From the NCBI RefSeq assembly GCF_014207445.1, contig NZ_JACHEM010000011.1, positions 124,001-188,000 of the forward strand: DNA of 64,000 nucleotides. The letters run 5' to 3'. The translations under genes and the position numbers were made by a program. Shown here in pieces: positions 43,490 through 52,506 of this stretch (position 1 is its first letter; each line of letters starts with the position of its first letter). The stretch comes from Streptomyces candidus. Lineage in GTDB: Bacteria; Actinomycetota; Actinomycetes; Streptomycetales; Streptomycetaceae. The notes under the pieces are model-generated. The model ran no database searches. It was not told the DNA's origin and saw only the letters and a list, made by a program, of their open reading frames with translations.

Positions 43490-43861
43490 ATGCCGGAACG
43501 GGATGCCGTCAAACAGCTCGGCAGTGCCGAACTGGGCGTCGAGCCGGGGGAGCGGGCGACCCTCGTCCAGTTCTCCAGCGCGTTCTGCCAGCCCTGCCGG
43601 GCCACCCGCAGGATCCTCGCCGACGTCGCCGCGATGGTCGACGGCGTCACCCATGTCGAGATCGACGCGGAGGAACGGCTCGCCCTCGTGCGGGAACTGG
43701 ACGTGCGGCAGACCCCGACCGTGCTCGTACTCGACCGGAACGGCCGGATCGTGCAACGCGCGGCGGGGCAGCCCCGTCGCGCGGATGTCGTCGCGGCGCT
43801 CGGCCGGGCCGTCGATGCCGCACGCCCCGGCCCCCGACGGCACACAGGTGACGCAACGTGA
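43490..43861 (+). CDS. Thioredoxin-family protein
   Basis: 123 residues with the redox motif CQPC (Cys33, Cys36; thioredoxin has CGPC) and cis-Pro loop QTPTVLVLD (near 74). No signal peptide, so a cytoplasmic thiol-disulfide protein. GGGGAGGG precedes ATG 43490. The C-terminal 20 residues are Pro/Arg-rich. Near a leader peptide and flavin reductase, which could fit sulfur/redox metabolism. Confidence 0.9.
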   Translation: MPERDAVKQLGSAELGVEPGERATLVQFSSAFCQPCRATRRILADVAAMVDGVTHVEIDAEERLALVRELDVRQTPTVLVLDRNGRIVQRAAGQPRRADVVAALGRAVDAARPGPRRHTGDAT

Positions 43862-43930
43862 TCAATCTCCCAGTGGGTGCCGCCCCCCGTGCACTTGACG
43901 GTGCACGCCCCCGATCGTCAGGGTGACGTC

Positions 43931-44011
43931 ATGCCCCCGGAACCCCTTCTGTACGGGCGGGCCCGCGTCGACCTGGCCCGCAACGCGAGCGCGCGCTGTC
44001 CCGGTGTCTGA
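43931..44011 (+). CDS. Putative leader peptide (actinobacterial VDL..SA.C type)
   Basis: 26 residues: MPPEPLLYG, RARVDLARNASARC, PGV. The RxRVDLxRxASAxC block is the pattern of short leader peptides found in Streptomyces and relatives upstream of sulfur-metabolism and flavin-reductase genes, which end in a Cys-containing tail. GGGTGA lies before ATG 43931. It sits 52 bases upstream of the flavin reductase gene. Stalling at the Cys codon could couple its translation to the downstream gene. Confidence 0.72.
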   Translation: MPPEPLLYGRARVDLARNASARCPGV

Positions 44012-44063
44012 GCAGCGACGGACTGGACGACCGCACCACCCGTACCCGCCGAAGGACAACTCC

Positions 44064-44618
44064 GTGACGCCCCAGTCCGCTCTCGTGCCCGACGTCGCCG
44101 TGCCGCGGCCGACGGGACCCGCCCCCCAGGCGGGACCCGAGCTGCTCCGCTCGGTCTTCCGGCAGCACGCCGCGGGGGTCGCCGTGATCACCGCCGCGGG
44201 CCGCGACCTGCGACCCGTCGGATTCACCGCCACCTCACTCAACTCCGTCGCCGCGGAACCCCCGCTGATCTCCTTCGGGGTGGGCACCGGCTCCTCCAGC
44301 TGGCCCGTCCTCGCGGAGGCCGAGCACATCGGCGTACACGTGCTCGGAGAGGACCAGGAGGCGCTCGCCGCGACGTTCGCGCGCAGCGGCGCCGACCGGT
44401 TCGGCGCGCCGACCCGGTGGCGGACGGGGCCCGAGGGGGTGCCCGTCCTCGACGGGGTGCTGGCGTGGCTGGTGTGCCGGGTGGTGGCCCGGGTACCGGC
44501 GGGAGACCATCGCATCGTGCTCGCCCAAGCCGTGGCGGGGAATCCCTCGGCGGACCCCTCCGGGCGGGGGCGGCCACTGCTCTACCACCAGGGGCGCTTC
44601 AACGCCCTGCGCGACTGA
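44064..44618 (+). CDS. Flavin reductase-like, FMN-binding split-barrel protein
   Basis: 184 residues from GTG 44064, which has GAAGGA 7 bases upstream. FMN-binding blocks: FRQHAAGVAVITA, PVGFTATSLNSVAAEPPLISFGVG, HIGVHVLGEDQEALAATFARSG and DHRIVLAQAVA. Supplies reduced flavin to a monooxygenase partner using NAD(P)H. No partner gene is adjacent. The leader peptide upstream suggests sulfur- or cysteine-linked control, for example of a sulfonate monooxygenase. Confidence 0.9.
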   Translation: MTPQSALVPDVAVPRPTGPAPQAGPELLRSVFRQHAAGVAVITAAGRDLRPVGFTATSLNSVAAEPPLISFGVGTGSSSWPVLAEAEHIGVHVLGEDQEALAATFARSGADRFGAPTRWRTGPEGVPVLDGVLAWLVCRVVARVPAGDHRIVLAQAVAGNPSADPSGRGRPLLYHQGRFNALRD

Positions 44619-44829
44619 GAGTTCCCCGAAACAGATGTTTGCCGGCGATTGCACAGCGTCGGCAAGGTCACAGTTCAAAGCGCTTGCTTAACGGGAACGC
44701 TGTGGATGTACTGACGAGTAATATTCGAGTTGGAGCGCAACCAGCCCCGACCGGAAACCGCCCCTTCAGGCGCCTATGCTGCCTGCAACGAGGCAGCCGA
44801 CAAATAGACGATGCAGTAGGAGAGCCGGC

Positions 44830-45615
44830 GTGAGCTTGAGGATCGTTGTCTGTGTGAAGTACGTGCCCGACGCCACCGGCGACCGGCACTTCGCCGATGA
44901 CCTGACGGTCGACCGCGACGATGTCGACGGTCTGCTGTCGGAGCTCGACGAGTACGCGGTCGAGCAGGCGCTCCAGATCGCCGACGAGGCCGACGACGCG
45001 GAGATCACCGTGGTGACGGTGGGCCCCGAGGACGCCAAGGACGCGCTGCGCAAGGCGCTGTCCATGGGTGCCGACAAGGCCGTCCACGTCGAGGACGACG
45101 ACGTGCACGGCAGTGACGTCATGGCGACCTCGCTGGTGCTCGCCAAGGCCGTCGAGAAGACCGGTTACGACCTGGTCATCACCGGCATGGCGTCCACCGA
45201 CGGCGTCATGGGCGTCCTCCCGGCGATCCTGGCCGAGCGTCTGGGCGTTCCGCAGGTCACCCTGCTCTCCGAGGTCAAGGTCGAGGACGGTGTCGTCAAG
45301 GGCCGCCGCGACGGCGACGCCGCGAGCGAGCAGCTGGAGGCCTCCCTCCCGGCGCTCGTCTCGGTGACGGACCAGTCGGGCGAGGCCCGCTACCCGTCGT
45401 TCAAGGGCATCATGGCCGCCAAGAAGAAGCCGGTGGAGTCCCTGGACCTCAGCGACCTGGACCTGGACGCCGAAGAGGTCGGCCTCGAAGGGTCCTGGAC
45501 CGCGGTCGACTCCGCGGACAAGCGTCCCGAGCGCACCGCGGGCACGATCGTCAAGGACGAGGGCGAGGGCGGCAAGCAGCTGGCCGAGTTCCTCGCGGGC
45601 CAGAAGTTCATCTAG
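44830..45615 (+). CDS. etfB: Electron transfer flavoprotein, beta subunit
   Basis: 261 residues. Starts MSLRIVVCVKYVPDATGDR and carries DEYAVEQALQIAD, VGPEDAKDALRKALSMGADKAVHV, TGMASTDGVMGVLPAILAERLG and PSFKGIMAAKKKPVE, the ETF-beta signature and AMP/FAD-dimer region. Together with EtfA it accepts electrons from acyl-CoA and other dehydrogenases. GTG 44830 has AGGAG 7 bases upstream. A 211-base leader precedes it. Confidence 0.97.
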   Translation: MSLRIVVCVKYVPDATGDRHFADDLTVDRDDVDGLLSELDEYAVEQALQIADEADDAEITVVTVGPEDAKDALRKALSMGADKAVHVEDDDVHGSDVMATSLVLAKAVEKTGYDLVITGMASTDGVMGVLPAILAERLGVPQVTLLSEVKVEDGVVKGRRDGDAASEQLEASLPALVSVTDQSGEARYPSFKGIMAAKKKPVESLDLSDLDLDAEEVGLEGSWTAVDSADKRPERTAGTIVKDEGEGGKQLAEFLAGQKFI

Positions 45616-45707
45616 CGGCCGGGGTCCGGGGCCAGACCCCGGACCGGCACAGCACCTGAGCGCCCGTCCCCTTCCCCGTTTCTTCGCACTCGCAGGAGAG
45701 CATTCCC

Positions 45708-46670
45708 ATGGCTGAAGTTCTCGTCTACGTCGACCACGTGGACGGTGCCGTCCGCAAGCCCACCCTGGAGCTGCTGACGCTCGCCCGCCGTATCGGCGAG
45801 CCCGTCGCGGTCTTCCTCGGGGCCGGTGGCGACGCCGCCGCCGCCGTGCTCGGCGAGCACGGCGCGACCCGCGTCCTGACCGCCGAGGCCGCCGAGTTCG
45901 GCGACTACCTCGTCGTCCCGAAGGTCGACGCCCTCCAGGCCGCGTACGACGCCGTCTCCCCGGCCGCCGTGCTGGTCCCGTCCTCCGCCGAGGGCAAGGA
46001 GATCGCGGCCCGTCTCGCGGTCCGCATCGGCTCCGGCATCATCACCGACGCCGTCGACCTGGAGGCCGGTGACGAGGGTCCGGTGGCCACGCAGGCCGCG
46101 TTCGCCGCCTCGTACACCACCAAGTCCCGTGTCTCCAAGGGCGTCCCGGTCATCACCGTGAAGCCGAACTCGGCCCCGGTCGAGGCCGCCCCGGCCGCCG
46201 GTGCCGTCGAGGCCCTGCCGGTCACCTTCTCCGACGCCGCCAAGGGCACCAGGGTCGTCTCGCGCACCCCGCGCGAGTCCACCGGCCGTCCCGAGCTGAC
46301 CGAGGCCGCGATCGTGGTCTCCGGCGGACGCGGCGTCAACGGCGCCGAGAACTTCGCGGTCATCGAGAAGCTCGCCGACTCGCTCGGTGCCGCGGTCGGC
46401 GCCTCCCGCGCCGCCGTCGACGCCGGCTGGTACCCGCACTCCAACCAGGTCGGCCAGACCGGCAAGTCGGTCTCGCCGCAGCTGTACATCGCCTCCGGCA
46501 TCTCCGGCGCGATCCAGCACCGGGCCGGCATGCAGACCTCCAAGACGATCGTCGCCGTCAACAAGGACGCCGAGGCTCCGATCTTCGACCTGGTCGACTA
46601 CGGCGTGGTCGGCGACCTCTTCGAGGTCGTCCCGCAGCTCACCGCAGAGGTCGAGTCGCGCAAGGGCTGA
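45708..46670 (+). CDS. etfA: Electron transfer flavoprotein, alpha subunit
   Basis: 320 residues. N-terminal domain AEVLVYVDHVDGAVRKPTLE, C-terminal FAD domain with SGGRGVNGAENFAVIEKLAD (near 205), VGQTGKSVSPQLYIASGISG and AVNKDAEAPIFDLVDYGVVGD. Partner of EtfB, 92 bases downstream in the same operon. AGGAG lies about 10 bases before the ATG. A small hairpin (45622-45644) sits between the two genes and may tune their ratio. Confidence 0.97.
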   Translation: MAEVLVYVDHVDGAVRKPTLELLTLARRIGEPVAVFLGAGGDAAAAVLGEHGATRVLTAEAAEFGDYLVVPKVDALQAAYDAVSPAAVLVPSSAEGKEIAARLAVRIGSGIITDAVDLEAGDEGPVATQAAFAASYTTKSRVSKGVPVITVKPNSAPVEAAPAAGAVEALPVTFSDAAKGTRVVSRTPRESTGRPELTEAAIVVSGGRGVNGAENFAVIEKLADSLGAAVGASRAAVDAGWYPHSNQVGQTGKSVSPQLYIASGISGAIQHRAGMQTSKTIVAVNKDAEAPIFDLVDYGVVGDLFEVVPQLTAEVESRKG

Positions 46671-46688
46671 CCTGCACTTCTCGTACGA

Positions 46689-46726
46689 CTCGGGGCCGCA
46701 CGGTGTTCTCACCGGGCGGCCCCGAG
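46689..46726 (+). terminator. Terminator of the etfBA operon
   Basis: 11-bp arms 46689-46699 and 46716-46726, with further pairing CGGTG-TTCT-CACCG inside the loop, just after the EtfA stop codon. Confidence 0.75.
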
Positions 46727-46803
46727 CCGTATCCGGGGCCGGTGGCGGGGAACCATTGACGTGGATCACGGTGGGCCATTAACTTCGCTATGCGGATTGT
46801 TGA

Positions 46804-46818
46804 TTCCGTGAAGCGGAA
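46804..46818 (+). promoter_or_regulatory. Candidate operator TTCCG-N5-CGGAA
   Basis: A perfect 5-5-5 inverted repeat 16 bases upstream of the aldolase ATG, overlapping the expected leader. The half-sites resemble IclR-family (for example allantoin-pathway AllR-type) operators. Confidence 0.45.
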
Positions 46819-46833
46819 AACTGGAGGGTTGAG

Positions 46834-48129
46834 ATGGGTCAGCAGGAGAAGGTGGCGACGAGCCTCACCGGCGCGGTCAGCGAGGGCATCAGCGCCTCCC
46901 TCGCACCGGTCGACGCGGAGCTGGCCCGCCGCTACCCCGGAGACCCCGGCACCCGGCAGCCCGTCCACACCGTCTACGTACCCGGCAACCTCTACGAGGC
47001 GGGCACCCTCCGTTCCTGGGGCGAGCAGGCGCTCGCGATGCTCGACGAGCACGCCCCCGACGCCGCCTCGTTCGCCGCCGTGCTCGGCCTGGACGCCTCC
47101 CTCGCGGACGCCGTGTACGACAGGGTGCGGGCCAAGCTGGAGCGCGAGCCGATCGAGGACCTGCGCATCGACTTCGAGGACGGCTACGGCGGCACGCCCG
47201 CCGACGAGGACGCCGACGTCGCCCGTACGGCCCGGCTGGTGGCCGAGGCGTACGCGAACGGCACGGCCGCCCCGTACATGGGTATCCGCATGAAGTGCTT
47301 CGAGGCAGCCGTCCGCGACCGCGGCATCCGCACCCTCGACGTCTTCCTGAGTGAACTGATGGCGGCCGGCGGGCTCCCCGAGGGCCTGGTCCTCACCCTC
47401 CCCAAGGTGACGTACCCCGAGCAGGTCACCGCCATGGTGCGGCTCGTCGAGGCGTTCGAGAAGGCGCACGCACTGGACGCCGGCCGGATCGGGTTCGAGA
47501 TCCAGATCGAGACCAGCCAGTCCATCCTGGGCGCCGACGGCACCGCCACCGTCGCCCGCATGATCGACGCCGCCGAGGACCGCGCCACCGGACTGCACTA
47601 CGGCACCTTCGACTACAGCGCCTGCGTCGGCGTCAGCGCCGCCTACCAGGCCAGCGACCACCCGGCCGCGGACCACGCCAAGGCGGTCATGCAGGTCGCC
47701 GCGGCGGGCACCGGGGTCCGGGTCTCCGACGGCTCCACGAACGTCCTGCCGGTCGGCTCCACCGAGAAGGTCCACGACGCCTGGCGCCTGCACTTCGGCC
47801 TCACCCGCCGTGCCCTGGCCCGCGCGTACTACCAGGGCTGGGACATGCACCCCGGTCACCTGCCGACCCGCTACGCGGCCGTCTTCGCCTTCTATCGCGA
47901 GGGCTTCGAGCAGGCCGCCGCCCGCCTCGCCGCGTACGCGAACCAGCTCGGCGGCGACATCGCCGACGAGCCCGCCACCGCCAAGGCGCTCGCCGGCTAC
48001 CTGCTGCGCGGTATCGACTGCGGCGCCCTCGACACCGCCGAGGTCGCCCGGCTCACCGGCCTCACCCGCGCCGACCTGGACTCCTTCGCCTCACCGCGCC
48101 GCGGGGACCTCACGGCAACGGCTTCGTAA
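46834..48129 (+). CDS. HpcH/HpaI aldolase-like protein (DUF6986)
   Basis: 431 residues. TIM-barrel blocks of the citrate-lyase/malate-synthase-like group are visible: HTVYVPGNLYEAGTLRSWG, DLRIDFEDGYGG (Glu/Asp metal ligands near 111), MGIRMKCFEA (Arg), LVLTLPKVTYPEQV, GFEIQIETSQSI and LHYGTFDYSACVGV. Probably a Mg-dependent C-C lyase or aldolase using an oxo acid. GGAGGG is 6 bases before ATG 46834. Related genes often lie with allantoin/ureide catabolism and malate synthase, which are not seen here. Confidence 0.8.
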   Translation: MGQQEKVATSLTGAVSEGISASLAPVDAELARRYPGDPGTRQPVHTVYVPGNLYEAGTLRSWGEQALAMLDEHAPDAASFAAVLGLDASLADAVYDRVRAKLEREPIEDLRIDFEDGYGGTPADEDADVARTARLVAEAYANGTAAPYMGIRMKCFEAAVRDRGIRTLDVFLSELMAAGGLPEGLVLTLPKVTYPEQVTAMVRLVEAFEKAHALDAGRIGFEIQIETSQSILGADGTATVARMIDAAEDRATGLHYGTFDYSACVGVSAAYQASDHPAADHAKAVMQVAAAGTGVRVSDGSTNVLPVGSTEKVHDAWRLHFGLTRRALARAYYQGWDMHPGHLPTRYAAVFAFYREGFEQAAARLAAYANQLGGDIADEPATAKALAGYLLRGIDCGALDTAEVARLTGLTRADLDSFASPRRGDLTATAS

Positions 48130-48209
48130 CCCTGCTCAGCCCCGCGCCCGGCTGTCACTGCTGCCCCGTACTCTGTTCGCAACCACATTTGGCGTAACGG
48201 ATCGGGGCA

Positions 48210-50237
48210 GTGGTGGCTACGGGGGAGAACGAGCGGCTGGCCGGCCGCTACCGCGTCATCGAACAGCTCGGCCGCGGCGGCATGGGCGTCGTCTGGCGCG
48301 CCGTCGATGAGGTGCTCGGCCGCGAGGTCGCCGTCAAGGAACTGCGCGCGTACAACGACGCCTCGGCGCCCGAACTGGCCGATCTGCGCGTACGGATGCA
48401 GCGCGAGGCCAGGGCTGCCGCCCGGGTCCGCCACCCCGGAGTCGTCGCCGTCCACGACGTCGCCGACCACGAGGGCCGCCCCGTCATCGTGATGGAGCTC
48501 GTGGACGGCCCGTCCCTGGACGCCGTGCTGACCGAGAAAGGTCTCCTGGACCCGCGCGAGGCCGCCGCTCTGGGAGCCAGGGTGCTGGAGGCGCTCGGCG
48601 CCGCCCACCGCGTCGGCGTCCTGCACCGCGACGTGAAGCCGGGCAACATCCTGCTCGACGGAAGCGGCCGGATCGTCCTCACCGACTTCGGCATCGCCGC
48701 CATGGACGACCCGGGCGACGGCTCCACCACCCGCCTCACCCGCAGCGGCGAACTGGTCGGCTCCCTCGACTACCTGGCACCCGAGCGCGCCCAGGGCCAG
48801 GAACCGGGCCCCGCCTCGGACATCTGGGCACTCGGCGCCACGCTGTACACGGCCGTCGAGGGCGGCTCGCCCTTCCGCCGTACGTCGACCTGGTCGACGC
48901 TGACCGCCATCGTCGTCGACCCGCTCCCGGAACCCGTGCGCTCCGGGCCGCTCGGCCCCGTACTGCAACGGCTCATGAGCAAGGACCCCGCCCAGCGGCC
49001 CGACGCGGCCGAGGCGGCGCGACTGCTCACCGCGGTCGCCGAGGGGAACCCGGCCGGGCCCGCACCGCGCCCCGCGCACCGAGCGACCGGCGCGCACGCA
49101 CAACAGCCCCAGGGCGCGTTCGGGCCCGCCGTGCCCCCGGCCGCCGCGGCCGGAACGCCCGCCGCGGCTCCGTACGCCCAGCCGGCACCGGGCTTCGGAC
49201 CGCACACGCCGCCCGCCCCTGGCGACTTCGGCACGGGGCCGGGCGGATACGGCACGAGCGGCGGCTACGGCACGGGAGCGAACCCGGCCGCGCACCCCTC
49301 GTACGCCACCGGGCCGACGCACCCCGCCGAGCAGGGGGGCCACCCGACCGGCCCGACGCCGTCGGCCGGGCCGCAGGACCCGGCATCCCTCGCGGCCTCC
49401 GCCGTCGCGGCGCCCGGGGGCGGCGGGCGGCGCGGCCGGGCGGCGCCCGCAGACACGGCCTCCGGCGGCCGGCGCAAGGCGCTCGTGGCCTCGGGCGTCG
49501 CCGCGGTGCTGCTGGCCGGCGCGGGAGTGACGTACGCCCTGGGCGACGGGAGCAACGCCGAGCGGACGGCGGGCGGCCCCGCGGCGAAGAGCTCGCAGGC
49601 GGCCGACGCACCGGACCCGGACGGCCTGCCGGCCATCGGCTCGCTGCCGACCGACGCCGCGCAGAAGACCGCCGCGCCCACGCCCCCCGGGAAGGACAAG
49701 GGCAAGCAGGCAGACCGGAAGACGCCCACGGCCACCCCGGGCGGCACGAAGCCCGGCTCTCCGTCCAGCGGCACCGACGCCGCGGGAGGCGTGGGTGGCA
49801 AGGGCGCCAAGACGTCCGACAACGGCTCCGCGGGCGCCGGCTCCGCGGGCGGGGCGGCCGGCTCGGGCGGCCGGGGTACGGCGGCGGGCGGCAGCGTCGC
49901 GGGAGGCGCCGCGGCCGGCGGCGGCAACCCGCCCCCGCAACCGCCCCCCGCGGCTCCGGTCTGCCACGGCATCGGCGCCGGGAAGTACAACTGCGACGTC
50001 TGGCGGACCTCCGACTCGATCCGCGCGAACGGCGACCGGGCAGGCACCCTCAACGCCGGCACCAACTACTTCTACTGCCAGGCCGACCTGGGCCGCCGCG
50101 TCACCTACGGCAACTGGACGAACGTCTGGTGGGCCAGGACCGACGACGACAACGGCAACACCGGTGTGTACGTCAGCGTCGTCTACCTCAAGGGCGGTGA
50201 CAACGACCGGCCGCTGCCTGGCCTGCCCACCTGCTGA
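48210..50237 (+). CDS. Membrane Ser/Thr protein kinase with SH3-like C-terminus
   Basis: 675 residues. Kinase domain at about 10-275: GRGGMGVVW loop, Lys near 43 (VAVKEL), HRDVKPGN (Asp near 141), DFGIA (near 159) and SLDYLAPERAQG. A long Pro/Gly/Ala-rich linker follows, then one membrane helix (about 424-446), a second low-complexity linker and an extracytoplasmic SH3-like domain (about 590-675, CHGIGAGKYNCDVWRTSDSI...) with four Cys. No PASTA repeats. It probably senses an external signal and phosphorylates cytoplasmic proteins. GTG start at 48210 or 48213. Convergent with the LacI gene, only 13 bases apart. Confidence 0.92.
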   Translation: MVATGENERLAGRYRVIEQLGRGGMGVVWRAVDEVLGREVAVKELRAYNDASAPELADLRVRMQREARAAARVRHPGVVAVHDVADHEGRPVIVMELVDGPSLDAVLTEKGLLDPREAAALGARVLEALGAAHRVGVLHRDVKPGNILLDGSGRIVLTDFGIAAMDDPGDGSTTRLTRSGELVGSLDYLAPERAQGQEPGPASDIWALGATLYTAVEGGSPFRRTSTWSTLTAIVVDPLPEPVRSGPLGPVLQRLMSKDPAQRPDAAEAARLLTAVAEGNPAGPAPRPAHRATGAHAQQPQGAFGPAVPPAAAAGTPAAAPYAQPAPGFGPHTPPAPGDFGTGPGGYGTSGGYGTGANPAAHPSYATGPTHPAEQGGHPTGPTPSAGPQDPASLAASAVAAPGGGGRRGRAAPADTASGGRRKALVASGVAAVLLAGAGVTYALGDGSNAERTAGGPAAKSSQAADAPDPDGLPAIGSLPTDAAQKTAAPTPPGKDKGKQADRKTPTATPGGTKPGSPSSGTDAAGGVGGKGAKTSDNGSAGAGSAGGAAGSGGRGTAAGGSVAGGAAAGGGNPPPQPPPAAPVCHGIGAGKYNCDVWRTSDSIRANGDRAGTLNAGTNYFYCQADLGRRVTYGNWTNVWWARTDDDNGNTGVYVSVVYLKGGDNDRPLPGLPTC

Positions 50238-50250
50238 GCCGTCCCGGCGG

Positions 50251-51342
50251 TCACTCCCGCCCGCGCTCCGGCGGGATCTCGCCCGAGCCGCGCGGCACCA
50301 GGCGCGTCTCCAGCACCACCTGCACCGGGGCGCCTCCCGCCCCGTCCAGCCGGCTGAACAACAGGTCGGCGGCGGTGCGGCCGAGCGTCGCCGCGTCCTG
50401 CGCGACGACGGTGACCCCGGGATGCAGCAGATCGGCAAGTTCGAAGTCGTCGAACCCGACCAGGGCGACGGGGTGTTCGCGCCCCGCCAGCACCCGCACG
50501 ACCGTGACCGTCACCCGGTTGTTGCCGGTGAAGACGGCCGTCACCGCCTCGTCCGCCGTGCCCTCCAGCATCGCCTCGGCGGCGGCCCGTACCCGCTCCG
50601 GTGCGGTGCTGCCCAGTGCCACCCACCCCTCGGCGACCGGAAGCCCGGCGTCCGCCATCGCGGCGTGGTAGCCGCGCAGCCGCTCGGTGGCGGTGTGGAT
50701 GCGGGGCTGGTCGCCGATGAAGCCGATCCGGCGGTGCCCGTGTGCGATGAGGTGCGCCACGCCCGCGCGCGCCCCGCCGAAGCTGTCGGACCGCACGACA
50801 TCGGCCTCGATGCGCCCCGCCGGACGGTCCACGAACACGGTGGCGACCCCCGCCGCCATCTCCGGCTCCAGGTAGCGGTGGTCGTCGCCGGCCGGGATCA
50901 CGATCAGACCGTCCACCCGGCGGGCGCACAGGGCGAGCACCAACTCCTGTTCCCGGTCCGGGTCCTCGGCGCTAGAGCCGTTGATGAGGAGTGCGCCGTG
51001 GGCACGGGCGACCTCCTCGACGGCCCGGTTCAGCGGCCCGTAGAACGGGTCGGCGAGGTCTTCGAGGACGAGTCCGATGCTGGCGGTGCGGCCCTTGCGG
51101 AGCACCCGGGCGCTGTCGTTGCGGCGGAAACCCAGCGCGTCGATGGCCTCCCTGACGCGGCGTTCGGTGTCCGGGGTGACACCGGACTCGGCGTTGACGA
51201 CCCGGGAGACCGTCTTGAGGCCGACGCCCGCGCGGGCGGCGACGTCCTTCATGGTGGGCCGGTTGCCGTAGCGGCTCTGCGGCGGCACGGGGCGCCGGGA
51301 CCCTCCTGAGACGGACGGGGGAGGAGCGGTGGTGTCGGCCAC
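50251..51342 (-). CDS. LacI-family transcriptional regulator
   Basis: 363 residues from GTG 51342 (AAGGA 9 bases upstream; an upstream start at 51444 adds a non-family leader). HTH MKDVAARAGVGLKTVSRVVN (about 30-49), hinge, and periplasmic-binding-protein-like sugar domain (IGLVLEDLADPFYGPLNRAV, VVRSDSFGGARAGVAHLIAHGHRRIG). Divergent from the ROK kinase gene, with a palindromic site in the gap; likely represses the kinase and itself. The alpha-galactosidase nearby suggests a galactoside effector. Confidence 0.93.
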   Translation of the reverse strand: MADTTAPPPSVSGGSRRPVPPQSRYGNRPTMKDVAARAGVGLKTVSRVVNAESGVTPDTERRVREAIDALGFRRNDSARVLRKGRTASIGLVLEDLADPFYGPLNRAVEEVARAHGALLINGSSAEDPDREQELVLALCARRVDGLIVIPAGDDHRYLEPEMAAGVATVFVDRPAGRIEADVVRSDSFGGARAGVAHLIAHGHRRIGFIGDQPRIHTATERLRGYHAAMADAGLPVAEGWVALGSTAPERVRAAAEAMLEGTADEAVTAVFTGNNRVTVTVVRVLAGREHPVALVGFDDFELADLLHPGVTVVAQDAATLGRTAADLLFSRLDGAGGAPVQVVLETRLVPRGSGEIPPERGRE

Positions 51343-51433
51343 GGTGCGCTGTCCTTCGGTCGTCGGCGTGGGGGCGGGTCGCGGGGTGTCGCGGACGTCG
51401 CGTCGGCTCACGGCACCGAGCATAGGGCTCCCG

Positions 51434-51456
51434 CACCTGGACAACGTTGTCAGGTG
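51434..51456. promoter_or_regulatory. LacI-type operator
   Basis: GACAAC|GTTGTC (51440-51451) is a perfect 12-base palindrome, extended outward by CACCTG and AGGTG with one extra base. It lies between the divergent LacI and ROK genes. Confidence 0.72.
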
Positions 51457-51518
51457 TAGGGAGACTGGCCTGGCCCTGGATCTTTCCCATCCCTTTTCCT
51501 CCCTGGAGTGGTACGCCG

Positions 51519-52487
51519 ATGCACACCGAGTTCACCGACCTCGTCGCCGCGCTCGACATCGGCGGTACCAAGATCGCGGGTGCACTGGTGGACGACACCG
51601 GCCGGATTCACCTCAGGACCCAGCGGCCGACGCCCGCGCAGGAGGACGGGGAGAGCGTGATGGCCGCGGTCGACGCGGTGCTCGCCGAACTGACGGCCTC
51701 TCCGCTGTGGACCGCGGTGTCCGCCGTCGGCATCGGCAGCGCCGGCCCCGTCGACGCCGCCGCCGGTACGGTCAGCCCGGTCAACGTCCCCGGCTGGCGG
51801 GGCTTCCCGCTGGTCGCGCGGGTACGGACGACCGTCGGCGAGCTCCCGGTGCGGCTGGTCGGCGACGGTGTCGCGATGACCGCCGCCGAGCACTGGAAGG
51901 GCGCCGCCCAGGGCCACGACAACGCGCTCTGCCTGGTCGTCTCCACCGGCGTCGGCGGCGGTTTGATCCTGAACGGCCGCCCCCACCCCGGCCCCACCGG
52001 CAACGCGGGCCACATCGGGCACATCAGCGTCGACCTGGAGGGCGACCCCTGCCCGTGCGGCTCACGCGGTTGCGTCGAGCGCATCGCCAGCGGCCCCAAC
52101 ATCGCCCGGCGGGCCGCCGATCAGGGCTGGCGGCCCGGCCCCGACGGCGATGCCTCGGCCGCCGCCGTGGCCGCCGCGGCCCGCGCGGGCGACCCCGTCG
52201 CACTCGCGTCGTTCGCCCGCGCGGCGCAGGCCCTGGCCGCCGGAATCGCCGCCACCGCCACGCTCGTCGAGGTGGACATCGCGGTGATCGGCGGGGGAGT
52301 GGCGGGCGCCGGCGACGTCCTCTTCGAGCCGCTGCGGGCCGCGCTCGCGCAGTATGCCGCGCTGTCCTTCGTACGGGGGCTCAAGGCCGTGCCCGCCCGC
52401 ATGGGCACGGACGCCGGTCTGGTGGGTGCGGCGGCCGCCGCGCTGCTCGACGGGAGTGCGCGGAGCGGTGGCGGCGGGCCGCGGTGA
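51519..52487 (+). CDS. ROK-family sugar kinase
   Basis: 322 residues. ATP motif DIGGTKIAGALVDD (about 12-25), GSAGPVDAAAG, GVGGGLILNG, and the ROK zinc motif CPCGSRGCVE (near 175). No N-terminal HTH, so a kinase rather than a repressor; likely phosphorylates glucose, galactose or a related sugar. Start ATG 51519 with GGAG about 10 bases upstream. Divergent from LacI and convergent with alpha-galactosidase. Confidence 0.92.
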   Translation: MHTEFTDLVAALDIGGTKIAGALVDDTGRIHLRTQRPTPAQEDGESVMAAVDAVLAELTASPLWTAVSAVGIGSAGPVDAAAGTVSPVNVPGWRGFPLVARVRTTVGELPVRLVGDGVAMTAAEHWKGAAQGHDNALCLVVSTGVGGGLILNGRPHPGPTGNAGHIGHISVDLEGDPCPCGSRGCVERIASGPNIARRAADQGWRPGPDGDASAAAVAAAARAGDPVALASFARAAQALAAGIAATATLVEVDIAVIGGGVAGAGDVLFEPLRAALAQYAALSFVRGLKAVPARMGTDAGLVGAAAAALLDGSARSGGGGPR

Positions 52488-52506
52488 GCGCGCCGGGACG
52501 CGCTGC

